NCBI GenBank assembly: GCA_001414345.1
Contig: LLCB01000127.1
Span: forward strand, 1-64,000
Direction of reading: 5' to 3'
Source of the DNA: Hymenoscyphus infarciens
Lineage: Eukaryota; Ascomycota; Leotiomycetes; Helotiales; Helotiaceae
Length of the DNA stretch: 64,000 nt
Below, in pieces: positions 1 through 9,240 of this stretch. The translations under genes were made by a program, and so were the position numbers. The notes under the pieces are model-generated. The model saw only the letters and a program-made list of their open reading frames with translations, was not told the origin of the DNA and searched no databases. Numbering within the stretch: position 1 is the stretch's first letter; each line of letters starts with the position of its first letter.

Positions 1-130
1 AACGACATACGTCGGCTAATACAAAAGCCCGAACCCTACGAAGTACGTCCGAAAGTCCGGACGGACGTACGGACGTACGTAACCTTCCTAAATTAGACAA
101 TGCAAAACAACAACTACCGAAAGCTAAATA
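1..130. repeat. Palindromic CGTACGTCCG-rich sequence at window edge
   Basis: Bases 40 to 82 contain overlapping forward and inverted copies of an ACGTCCG/CGGACGT word, giving a strongly self-complementary stretch. GC-rich palindromic ends of this style occur at the termini of some fungal DNA transposons. The window starts here, so the rest of any element cannot be seen. The next 300 bases become AT-rich. No coding potential is visible. Confidence 0.3.
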
Positions 131-458
131 TACTACAGCCGAACCTTAGATGCGGCAGGTACTCCCAGCTATCTAGGATGGCCTAGATGACAGGCCATCA
201 CAATTACTATTAGAACATGTCTAGAAGTTAGGCAATACTCTAAAGAGGTAAAACTAAGGTTATTCCTACTTTTTAGAGATATTAATATTTTTATTAGTTT
301 CGTTAGTTTAACTAGTTAAGTATATATTTAAGTGTTTTATAAGTATTAGGCACTTTTAAGTAATAATTTAAGTTATATCTATAGTTTCTAGAGTATTAGT
401 ATTTAGAAATGTAATAATATATATATATAATATAAAAGGATTTTAAAACGCTTCTAAC

Positions 459-586
459 AGAGTAAATAAGAGAACAAGGGGGCGAATCACGTAGTAGCGC
501 TCTTAGTATACCAGGGGCCACTAGAGTAAATAGGAGGATGAGGGAGCGAGTTACATAGTAGCGCTCTTAGCATACTAGGGGCCCCT
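459..586. repeat. Two-copy 64-bp tandem duplication
   Basis: Two adjacent 64-base units (459 to 522 and 523 to 586) share the start AGAGTAAATA, the middle GTAGCGCTCTTAG and the end AGGGGCC. They differ at scattered positions, several of them C/T or A/G changes. The AT-rich sequence upstream (200 to 450) looks like mutated repeat DNA. I see no gene in it. Confidence 0.75.
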
Positions 587-589
587 GCT

Positions 590-1881
590 AGCGTTAGGAC
601 AGAATAGCGCAATCCGGAGAAACCTATCATCATAGCCGAAGCACATGCAGATTTCTGCTCATGGTTATCTACATGCTGCAACCTGCATTAGTACACTGTC
701 TGCAGGTACTGCACCAGCCTGCTAAACTGTCACCGAAGCTGGCTCAAACGGCCAACCGGAAAATGGTGAGGAAAACGGGAAAATAGGCCAAACTTAGGGG
801 CAACCAGAGAACCGGCGACGACCCAGACCGAAGAGATGGCCAACATGTTACCAAACTTTTGGAAAACGGCACTTTCCTTCCTCGTTACGTGCGGTATCCA
901 AAAACATTCTCACAATGCCCCAGCACGCTCCTTCTGCGGCTTCCAGAAGATCCAAGGGCCAAGTCTAGTTGTTCCATAGAAAAAAGCAACGCAAAATCCA
1001 AGCCTTGAAGACGGCCACTCAAGCTTCCAAGAGGAGATTTCGCAACTGCTCCTGCATGAGGCTCTTCAAATCTTGGGGTAACAATGGGAGCTAATATCCA
1101 AAGAAGCAAAGAAAGCGAAACATGGAAACATTTACTCCAACCAAGGCACACTCCAGAGACTTGGACGTCGACCGGCTAACCTATTTACCGTACAAACAAC
1201 AACTGTCTCATGTGTCATTGAGGAGTTGTCCGCCAGCAGGAAAAGAGCTAGCCGAGCAGGGAACCTTCATGCGTTGAAGCCACTAGAATCGAGCTCCTTT
1301 TCTCTCTCTGAATAATAATAATCGAATTGAACAAGCGAACAGAAAAATCGCCTGATAATGACGTCGTGGTGGTTTTATCTCGAGAGGAGGCGATTTGGAC
1401 CTGACTGTAGGCGATAGCATCAGTGAGTACAAGTACGGACCACGGAAGCGGCCTCCACCTCGCAACAAATCAGCGCGTGGAGAAACATGGTCGAAACAAG
1501 ACAACATCACCTGGTCTCCTCCAATTCGGCGCCCAGGGCATCCCTCGCATCAATTGCGCTGGTCCCGAGCGGGGACGTCGACCTCCACCAGCACGGTTTC
1601 CTCTGTTCGAACATCGACCTGCTCAATCCAAAAAAAAAAGAGGCTGAGGGTTACGTTTTATACATCTTGGCAAACAGCTTGAGCCCACTGTTCGAACAAG
1701 TCAATTACGTGGACCGTCACTGTAACACGCTTCAAGTTAACAATAACTTCACCAAAACTTCAGATGAAGTTTGGAATTGAACATTTTCTCAAAATCCCGA
1801 CTCCCGAGCCTCGAATCTGCTTCCGCATGGCACAGTTCCCTCCACCTCCACCCAATGGCATCCCACTACCCCTCAAACAAG
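590..1881. other. Intergenic, no supported gene
   Basis: Normal-GC sequence holding only short open frames on both strands. None has a recognisable motif or a consistent pair of splice sites. A minus-strand frame at 885 to 1151 begins with a hydrophobic stretch resembling a signal peptide, but nothing else supports it. I see nothing further here. Confidence 0.5.
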
Positions 1882-2203
1882 CATACAGCTGGCTTTGGCT
1901 AAATCCCCTGACCCTTTTGACTAAATCGCCTGACTCTAACCCGATTAGGCACTCTTATCGAGCTTATATAATACTAATTCTCTATTCTAAGGGATAGTGA
2001 CCTTGTTTTCGAGGTTAGGGTTAGTAGCTAGAGGTTAGGGTTAGTTAGGGTTAGGGATCGGGTATGGGTTAGGGCTAGGGATTAGGGTTAGTGATATATG
2101 ATTCTGTACTTTAGTAGTGTTTAGGACCGGAAAACGTCCTAATTTGGTTAGATCAGGCGATTTAGTCAAAAGGGTCAGGGGATTTAGCCAAACTCATACA
2201 GCT
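1882..2203. mobile_element. Short inverted-repeat (MITE-like) element with 9-bp flanking duplication
   Basis: Bases 1894 to about 1949 reappear as their reverse complement at about 2138 to 2192. About 40 bases starting TTTGGCTAAATCCCCTGACC are nearly perfect, and similarity continues inward. The pair is bracketed by direct repeats CATACAGCT at 1882 to 1890 and 2195 to 2203. The layout is target duplication, inverted repeat, 190-base core, inverted repeat, target duplication. There is no coding sequence, so it would be non-autonomous. A 9-bp duplication suits Mutator-like elements, but the superfamily call is inference. The core carries TTAGGG-type repeats. Confidence 0.7.
2013..2092 (+). repeat. 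Interstitial degenerate TTAGGG repeats
   Basis: About ten TTAGGG or one-base variants (GTTAGGG, TATGGGTTAGGG, GGCTAGGG) occur within 80 bases on the plus strand. TTAGGG is the usual telomere repeat of filamentous ascomycetes. The tract lies inside the inverted-repeat element and has unique sequence on both sides, so it is not a chromosome end. Confidence 0.85.
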
Positions 2204-5200
2204 AGCCCAATGACTAGCTGACAGCGGGCCAGCCAAAGTAGCATCGCATCCATCCATCAGCAACGCCTTGCCCTCTCCTCCCTCCTCTCCTCTCCCCTCC
2301 TCTCTCCTTTCAAGCCTCAAAAAACAGAAAGAAGCGGTGTGCAATGCATCTATCACAGCAAGGCCAGCCAGCCACTCAAAACTATAAAACGCGGGCGTTA
2401 TCATTCTTCAACGTTAACACCGGTCTTGTGAATGGATGACCACCCTCTCCGTCCTCTCCATTGGTTCTGGCGATTGGGACCCCTGAGGTTTGGTGCAGCT
2501 CGATAAGATCGATGGTCGTTGAAACAAGGAAATGTGGGGTTGAAAGATACATGGGTTTGTGGGGGCCACCCTCGAGTCCCAGTGCAAGTTTGAGGGGTTG
2601 GTTCGGTGAAATTTTGGATAAATTGACCTTTGGTTTGGGGCTTTTTTATATCTTCTTACTTCGATTTTTTTTTGGGTGGGGACGGAGGGGGGTGCTGGCG
2701 TTTGCCCCTATTTCTAAACGAGCAGATCAAAGTAACATACAATGTACAAAACAGAAACGTTGTCCTCGTGTTGTACCGGTAGATGCGGTAGATGTTAAAT
2801 CGGACCCATTCCAGCGGATGGGATTCGAATGGGGAAGGAGTGTACTGTAAGCGCTTGGAAACAAGAGATATTTATTATTCCATTCCCAAGGTTTGTGATC
2901 CACAAATTCCACTTTCTTGTTCTTGTCTTGTCCACTTTCCAAGAGGGTCAACGACTTACTTGCATGTACAGCCTCTTGGAAGAGTAGACAGGATGTTTCG
3001 TAATCCCTGAAACCTTGGAATTGATCAAATCGTACACAAAATACCTTGCAAAATACCTTGCCACGCACTAGTAGATATCCTTACTTCCTGCCTCTTACTA
3101 CTAGAGGCTGTAGGTATGGCCTCCTCTATTTTCCAGAAACCCCCAGACCTGAACTCCAAACGCTAGAAATTCAAATTTCAAGCCAGACATTTGGGGAAGC
3201 AATCGGGATGTTTTTTCTACTCTTCGTTTACCTTTTTGGAGTTCTCTTGTTTACCGGGTTGGGGTTGATACGGGGTGTTGCGGATGCTGTAGATCAGTGG
3301 ATCCAAGACGCGATTTGTGGTTTCTTTTGAATCTTCGATTTGGAGACATTTAGGATTTGATCTACGAGCGCTCCTCTCCACTGAAGTTTCTATTTTTCGA
3401 CATGCTACTTCTTGGTGGTCTTGCTCTTATCTAAAGGTCCAAATTTCAAACGGTTCTTTTGGGTCTAAGACGCAATTGCGATCTAGGACTTGGAGGCTTT
3501 TGCTATTTGATCTACAAATGTTGGAGTTTCTATTTTCGGTCATCCGATGACTTGTGAGCTTTCGGAGCTTTGTATTTTGCGGTTTGGGAGTGTTGTTTGT
3601 AGTCGTACGGTTTCGTTTTGACTCTCGTTTTGGAGTTTGGGAATCGAAGCTTTTTGAAAGAGTTGGCGGGTTCTTGGTATATGGGTCTCGTGGGTACGTG
3701 GAACTTGGCGGGTTCTTGGTGGTGCTGTTAGATGTTTTGGTGGATGAGTGAAGGAAGAGAAAGAAGACGAGTTAAAAAGAAAGGGGGGAGAAGTGAGAGA
3801 TGGTTTCCATCGCGGTAAGGTTTTCGTTTTTTGAGAGCGGACTCGAACTTGAGTGTCAACTAAAAGCCAGCCATGGATAAACTGTGAGAGATGATGTGTC
3901 TTTACATTATTGCTCTTTTGTTGTTATGGCTTTGAAATCTTCTCTCGTTTCTTGGACTCTGCTTGCTTGCTGCTTGTCTTTTCTTAGGGTGTTGTTTTTA
4001 TATTTTGTTTAGTTATTTCTCCTTGTCGTAGTAATATAATTCTGGTTACGGAATATACACATAACCAAAATTCATAATCCAAAAATATTTCTTTCCACTT
4101 CACAAACAGCCCACCTTGTCCTCTCAAGTAGTTGGGCAGGCACCCTGGAAACAGCTCAATGAATGCCATTCAACTACTTAAAACTCCCATTCAACAATCC
4201 AGGTTTGACAGCTGAGAGGTGAAAAGGCAAATCCCTGAGTTTTGCCTCATCGAATTTAATTTTTATTCCCAAGATGCGTGTTTTATAGACTTTTTGTTCG
4301 CCGTTGTCAGTGTATTCCTGGTTCTTCTTTGACTGATCGTATACACGAGAAATAATTATATAAATCTGAAATTTGGCGGCTAGTGAGTGGCCGTCGGAGA
4401 ATAAAGAAATGAATGCCTAGTTTTCTTATGTGTTAGTATCAAATGTTTTATCTATGCTTTTACTCCCCGGATGGTTCGAGAAATACATGTGTGATATCTG
4501 TGCTAGATTGAAGAGTATCTGTGAAGTTTATATCGGCATGGATTTTTATCTTTCAACTCACAAAGATCTATGTTAGATGAAGCACCGACTATTTAGAATG
4601 AACTCAAGAAGACTCTTTCAGGAATTGTTCATCTAGAGAAAGAACTCGCTCTCTCTACGACTTCTTGGAAGCTATTTCGGGTACTCACTTTTTTGAGTCC
4701 TCACTTTTTTCGAGAATTGTAAGAACAAGGACTTCAAATACACGAGCTAATATCCTTTTTCCGGGGTATCGAAAGTCAACTCACTTTCAATTTCGCTAGT
4801 ATGTAACAAACGCAGCGCTCTCATCGGCTGTCAAGTATCTTCTATCCATCTACCATAAAAGGAAAAATAATCTAGAGATTCACATGAACTCCCGAGAAGT
4901 ACTTTCTCTAGATATGAGATGCTCCGTGAACTCCATTAAAACCCCCTCTACAAGTAAATTTCCTGAGAATTGACCATCCTCCTTCGGTACGTCACCCTTA
5001 CTGCAGTCTTGAAAACTTCGAAGGTGGGTATCGGAAGAGACAGTTTCGAAAAAAAGGAGAAAGAGAAACGATGACAAAAGAGAGCGAATGCCCGTGGGAA
5101 GCTTACTACTGAAAATCGAGATTTGTAAATTCTAACAAGCACCGTGGTAACAAAACATATCTTGAAGCGAGCTTTTGAAGTACTTTCTGTAAGAGCAATT

Positions 5201-5669
5201 GGAGTCACTTTTGATTTCAGATAAACAGATTTGCTTACTTTAACAAGCATAAGTATTAGATCTACTTGTTTTTAAATCATAAGCTAAGATGACAAAAGTA
5301 AGTATTAAAATTCAGCATTTGTGATATTCGTTAAATTTATTCTCCTTTCACTGACCCAGCGTCAGGTCTGATCTACCACCTATGTACGGCTGGGTATCAT
5401 TCAAGGGCTGGCTACCTTTGGTTGAGTGTTGAGTTCTGATGAATTCGGTCATGCCATCGACTCTCTGCCAGCCGCTTCAGAAACCCATTCCCCCATTTTG
5501 GACATATTCCGAAAGCGTATTATAAGAGCCCAAGGTTTCTGAATATCGCTTCCCCAAGTTTCCCGTGCATTGATGACCTTCCCACGGCATTTGGTATACC
5601 CACCAAACTCCAATGACGCCTAAATACTAACATCAAAACACCATCCGATGGTTCACAACCAAAAGTTCA
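2204..5669. other. Intergenic, no supported gene
   Basis: It includes a pyrimidine-only tract (2270 to 2310, CCTCTCC type) followed by TATAAAA at about 2385, which resembles a fungal promoter. The frames that follow (2461 to 2850, 3046 to 3330, 3554 to 3751) are short, have biased composition and match nothing I know. A minus-strand frame at 4948 to 5250 is likewise unsupported. A lineage-specific or non-coding transcript could start near 2400; I cannot show one. Confidence 0.45.
2270..2310 (+). promoter_or_regulatory. CT-rich tract, possible core-promoter element
   Basis: Forty bases almost purely C and T (CCCTCTCCTCCCTCCTCTCC and onward). Such tracts are common just upstream of transcription starts in filamentous fungi. 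TATAAAA follows about 75 bases downstream. No convincing gene follows, so the role is uncertain. Confidence 0.35.
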
Positions 5670-6486
5670 TTAACCTTCCCTCAAACTCGCCAACTCCTTC
5701 TCCGCATCCTTCAACTCCCTCTGCGCAATCTTAACCATCTCCTCCACCTTCCCCTGCGCCTCCCTCAATCTCTTAATCTCAGCTTTCTCCGTCTCCCTAC
5801 TAAATGGTTGTCCCGGCCTACTAGCAAGCGGCAACAAAGCCGTTCTCTCCCCCGTACTCCCCACCATGCCTCCTTTCATCAACTTGGTTCCTTTCCCCTT
5901 CCCACTTGCGCCCTTCGTGCGATCCACCGGCGAAGTCAAAAGCTCATAAAATTGCTCGTAAGGCTCGTTAAAAAGCTGTTCTTCGTATACCCAGCTTGTG
6001 ACTTCAGGCGCGAGACGCATGGCTTCTTTCTCTGCTTCGGTTTGTCCGAAGGGGTGTAGACGGAGGTGGTGGTAGAAGGTTTGGGGTTTCTCGTTGGATT
6101 CGGGGATGTAGTAGAGTTTTACGCTGATTTCGAATTCACCCCATCCAGTCTCGTGGACTTGGTAGGGGGCTCCTGGGGTTATGTTTTCGATTGCTGGATT
6201 GGAGTGTTAATCTTTCCTTGTTGGGGATTTGGGGATGGTGGGGCGTACTTCGTAGAGGATTTGGTATTGAATCGTGGAGTTTGAATTGGACTTTTTTGCA
6301 CCAATATGTGATATCTGTGTCATCTACTCCCTTGACGAAAACTGTCCATGAATGTGTGTGGTCTTCGGGCGTTCCTGGGGGTTTTGGGTTTGTAGTTGGA
6401 TCGAAGAGTTTGGCTGATGTGCCGTAAACGAAGGGTCGGAATATTTGGATGCCTTTACACCGCTTTCCATTATTTGGAGGCGCCAT
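5670..6486 (-). CDS. yaf9: Yaf9, YEATS-domain subunit of SWR1 and NuA4
   Basis: Two exons: 6249 to 6486 and 5670 to 6193, joined across a 55-nt intron (donor GTACGC, acceptor CCAG, phase 1), giving 253 residues. The YEATS fold covers roughly residues 8 to 135 and shows family motifs: FRPFVYGT near the start, [32 protein letters not shown], then GWGEFEI after the splice. The C-terminal 50 residues form a charged coiled coil ([18 protein letters not shown]). In yeast, Yaf9 reads acylated histone H3 and joins the SWR1 remodeller and NuA4 acetyltransferase in the nucleus. The ATG at 6486 is chosen because MAPP...KGIQIFRPF matches the usual fungal N-terminus; the open frame extends upstream, but that part has no similarity. 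Length is normal for the family. Confidence 0.95.
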
Positions 6487-6985
6487 GATGTGTGTTCGTC
6501 TTGTTTGTGGGCGTAGAGGGATGAAGGCGTTGTTGTATTTGATGACTTCTTCAGAATCTACGGAGCTAGCTTTCCACGAGGCTACGCCACCAGGGAAGAA
6601 CAATTATCCGATCATGCAGAGTGGTCAGTGCTTCAAATCTTTTGGTAGCCTCGCCTTTCACTGACGACACCACACCACAAGATACAACTCGACCTCGCCG
6701 ACCTCCCATTTGTTGAAAAAAGCCTCACAGAGGGCTTCTCGAGAACGAGTTCAGTACGAATCCATATTCTGCGGCACAGTCGATAAATTCTTATGAGATT
6801 GGCGACAAGTCGGTCCTAGGCTCCTAGCGTCGAAACTAGAGCGCCCCTCTATTCATCAAACTCCGCCGAGCTGACGGACGACAAATTGTATAAGATCAGG
6901 TACACATATTGTACTGGTCAATTGGCTTGAGCAAGAATCCCATCATTCACATTTTCAACAAGCTTTCACTCATACAATCAAAAAC
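6487..6985. promoter_or_regulatory. Divergent promoter between yaf9 and coq11
   Basis: These 499 bases separate the start codons of two genes transcribed away from each other, so both promoters must lie here. I see no clear TATA box or known factor site. The plus-strand frame at 6449 to 6664 runs antisense to the yaf9 start and is not a gene. Confidence 0.6.
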
Positions 6986-7917
6986 ATGGCAACCAAAAGA
7001 ATAGTCGTTTGTGGTGGAAATGGTTTCCTCGGGAGCAGAATATGTAAAAGTGCTGTTGCCAGGGGCTGGGATGTAACATCTATCAGGTAAGTAAAAACAT
7101 TCAATTAAATCATTCAATTGCTATGAAAACATACTAATTGAGAAACAGTCGTTCAGGTGAACCAACATGGTCATCCGTAACCTCATCACCCTCGCCTCCA
7201 TCCTGGGCCCACAAAGTAACCTGGGAATCGGCCGACATACTCAAACCCTCAACCTACGCACCCCTTCTCAAACAAGCCGACTTTGTAGTCCACAGCATGG
7301 GTATCCTCCTAGAAGCAGACTACAAAGGCGTGGTTTCCGGGAAAGAATCACCAATCACCGGTTTGAAACGGGCATTTTCCGCCACCAAATCTGGTTCTCA
7401 AAATCCTCTGAAGAGAAGAAGTGGGGATGAGGAGTTGAAATCACAAGAAAGAGATGGTCAATTGACTTATGAGTTGATGAACAGGGATTCTGCTATCACT
7501 TTGGCCCAGGAAGCTGATAAAGAGGGAGTGAAGGCTTTTGCGTATGTTAGTGCTGCCGGTGGGGCACCTGTTCTGCCTGCGCGATATATCCAGTCGAAGA
7601 GGGCGGCTGAAAGTACTATTTCCAGCGAGTTTCCGAAAATGAGGGGTGTTTTTCTCAGACCACCTTTCTTGTATGATAGCTCGAGGGCTTTCACAGTACC
7701 AATGGCGGCGTTAACTGGAGTGTGCGCTGCTTTCAACACTGTCACAGGGGGGGTTTTTGGTGGAATTATGGGAGCAGCTGGAGTCAAGCCCTTGAAAGCG
7801 GATGTGGTTGCTGAGGCGTTGGTTGAAGCATTGAGCGACGAGAGTATAAAGGGACCAGTCGAGGTGCCAGAAATTGAGCAACTTGCTCAAACGGCTTGGA
7901 GGAAGGGTATGTTATAA
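6986..7917 (+). CDS. coq11: NAD(P)-binding atypical SDR, Coq11/NDUFA9-like, mitochondrial
   Basis: Exons 6986 to 7086 and 7149 to 7917 with a 62-nt intron (GTAAGT...CAG, phase 2) give 289 residues. The N-terminus MATKRIVVCGGNGFLGSRIC is a Rossmann dinucleotide-binding loop (GGNGFLG, residues 10 to 16). The splice restores SRSGEP, the usual end of strand 2. YIQSK (Y180, K184) matches the YxxxK position of short-chain dehydrogenases. This fits the small NDUFA9-like family that includes yeast YLR290C/Coq11, which associates with the coenzyme Q synthome on the inner mitochondrial membrane and tunes CoQ synthesis. The family call is firm; orthology to Coq11 rather than another NDUFA9 relative is likely but unproven. 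No strong targeting peptide precedes the Rossmann loop. It converges with syf2, 131 bases away. Confidence 0.85.
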
Positions 7918-8048
7918 GTTTGAAGAGCACGTGCTTTCAAAAAGACATTGCAGAATTGGAGGTCTCGGGCAAAACGCCTTGATTATGTATAATACAGCGC
8001 TACTACTCCGTGGTGCGAGGAAAAGTCTCATCTTAGTTCGGCAATGAA

Positions 8049-9005
8049 TTATATCATTGTACCCCGTTCGAAACTGTCGCGAATTTCCGCAGTATACTGG
8101 TGTGCATAGTTAGTATAAAGACCAAAAAATAAACATGGGGGCAAACAAACCTTGTTGTAGAATCTGTTCAACTTGTTGTTAAAGTTCTTGTTCTTCTCGT
8201 TGATGTATGTAACATCTCCATCCTCGGGTGCACCCATCCTCTCTCTCCTCTTCTTCAGCCTGTTCTCCTCTGCCTGCTGCAAATCCTTGACCAACCTATC
8301 GACCGCATCTTTCGGTGGTTTGTGTTCGACAAATCCGGTAGAGTCCGCCGTCGAATAAAATGTGCCATTCTTATCCACAGCCACTAACTCCCCATCGTCA
8401 GTCTCCACGATTTCCAGCCCTCCACTCGCAGCAGCCTTCTCAACCGCCTTCATCTTTTCCTTCTCATACCCCTCCATATCAACCTTTAAATCGCGTATTT
8501 GGCGTTTATAAACCTTCCGACTATCCTGTCGATAATCCTGAAATGCCTGATCATCTCGATGCGCATCTTTCTTTTTTATCCGTTTATCCCACCTCTCACT
8601 CTCATCGATCGTCCAGTCCCAGGCTCTCTTCCTCTCGAAATCTTCACCTGCCGCTTCGGCATCTGCTTTCATAAGGTTGTGTGAGGCGACTGCGGATTTG
8701 CGATTTAAGGAGGTGAGAAGGTTTGGGTCGGTGGCTAGACGTTGTGATTCAAGGGTTGCCTCTTTGAGGTTCTTTTGTGCGCCTGTTTTCGCGCGCGCTT
8801 GGAGGGCTTTGAATCGATCGGCTCGTTCTTTGGCTTTTGCAGCGGCATCTGAGGTGCTAGGGGCGGTGGGTTCTGGGTCTGATGTTGCCTTTTCTGGGGA
8901 GGGTTCTGGCTGCGAGGGGGCTTCGGCGGGTGGAGCTACTGCCTGTGGGATTTCCTCTGCTGGTTCGGCGGTTGCCCTTGTCTTGCGCTTCTTTGCTGGT
9001 GGCAT
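8049..9005 (-). CDS. syf2: Pre-mRNA-splicing factor Syf2
   Basis: Exons 8151 to 9005 and 8049 to 8096 with a 54-nt intron (GTTTGT...CACCAG, phase 0) give 300 residues. The first 60 or so residues are a basic start (MPPAKKRKTR) followed by Ala/Pro/Glu low complexity. The Syf2 domain fills the rest: RAWDWTIDE, RWDKRIKKKD, then the family's closing block FNNKLNRFYNK + YTAEIRDSFERGT, which is only contiguous after splicing. In yeast, Syf2 belongs to the NineTeen-complex spliceosome and acts near the catalytic step in the nucleus. The intron length is a multiple of three and has no stop, so a retained-intron mRNA would add 18 residues. The opposing plus-strand frame at 8677 to 9063 is a shadow. 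Confidence 0.95.
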   Translation of the reverse strand: MPPAKKRKTRATAEPAEEIPQAVAPPAEAPSQPEPSPEKATSDPEPTAPSTSDAAAKAKERADRFKALQARAKTGAQKNLKEATLESQRLATDPNLLTSLNRKSAVASHNLMKADAEAAGEDFERKRAWDWTIDESERWDKRIKKKDAHRDDQAFQDYRQDSRKVYKRQIRDLKVDMEGYEKEKMKAVEKAAASGGLEIVETDDGELVAVDKNGTFYSTADSTGFVEHKPPKDAVDRLVKDLQQAEENRLKKRRERMGAPEDGDVTYINEKNKNFNNKLNRFYNKVCLPPCLFFGLYTNYAHQYTAEIRDSFERGTMI

Positions 9006-9240
9006 ATTGAGTATTTGTGGTGCTATGGTATTTGGTTGCTGGTGTTTATGGTTGAAGAGTTGAGTAAAGTGACGAGCATGCGGAATAGCGTAGTAGTTTG
9101 GGATGCGCTAGGGGGCCCTCAGCCTCCGAATATTAACCGAAAATCCCTGAAGCTCGAGGTCAACTCCACCACTTCCCCAGATTCTCTCTCCGGACCACAT
9201 TCAATTGAATTGCCAGAATGCGAATATCGGCAGAAACGAA
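9006..9240. promoter_or_regulatory. Short divergent promoter between syf2 and the 638-aa gene
   Basis: Only 235 bases separate the two start codons, so both genes share a compact bidirectional promoter. I recognise no specific operator. The sequence has normal GC and no repeats. Confidence 0.6.

Noticed and set aside
885..1151. Minus-strand 88-codon frame with a signal-peptide-like start
   Set aside because: No homology, no splice partner and no regular codon use; weaker than needed to call a secreted protein.
2013..2092. TTAGGG repeats as a chromosome end
   Set aside because: The tract is short, degenerate, inside an inverted-repeat element, and flanked on both sides by unique sequence.
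2461..2850. Plus-strand 129-codon frame after the CT tract
   Set aside because: Overlaps other frames on both strands, has biased composition and no motif; could be non-coding transcript only.
2790..2860. TTCGAAT-containing minus-strand sequence resembling a tRNA B box
   Set aside because: The bases either side cannot form a T-stem, and no acceptor or anticodon stem is found. No tRNA or 5S rRNA was recognised anywhere in the window.
8677..9063. Plus-strand 128-codon Ala/Gly-rich frame
   Set aside because: Antisense of the low-complexity N-terminus of syf2.
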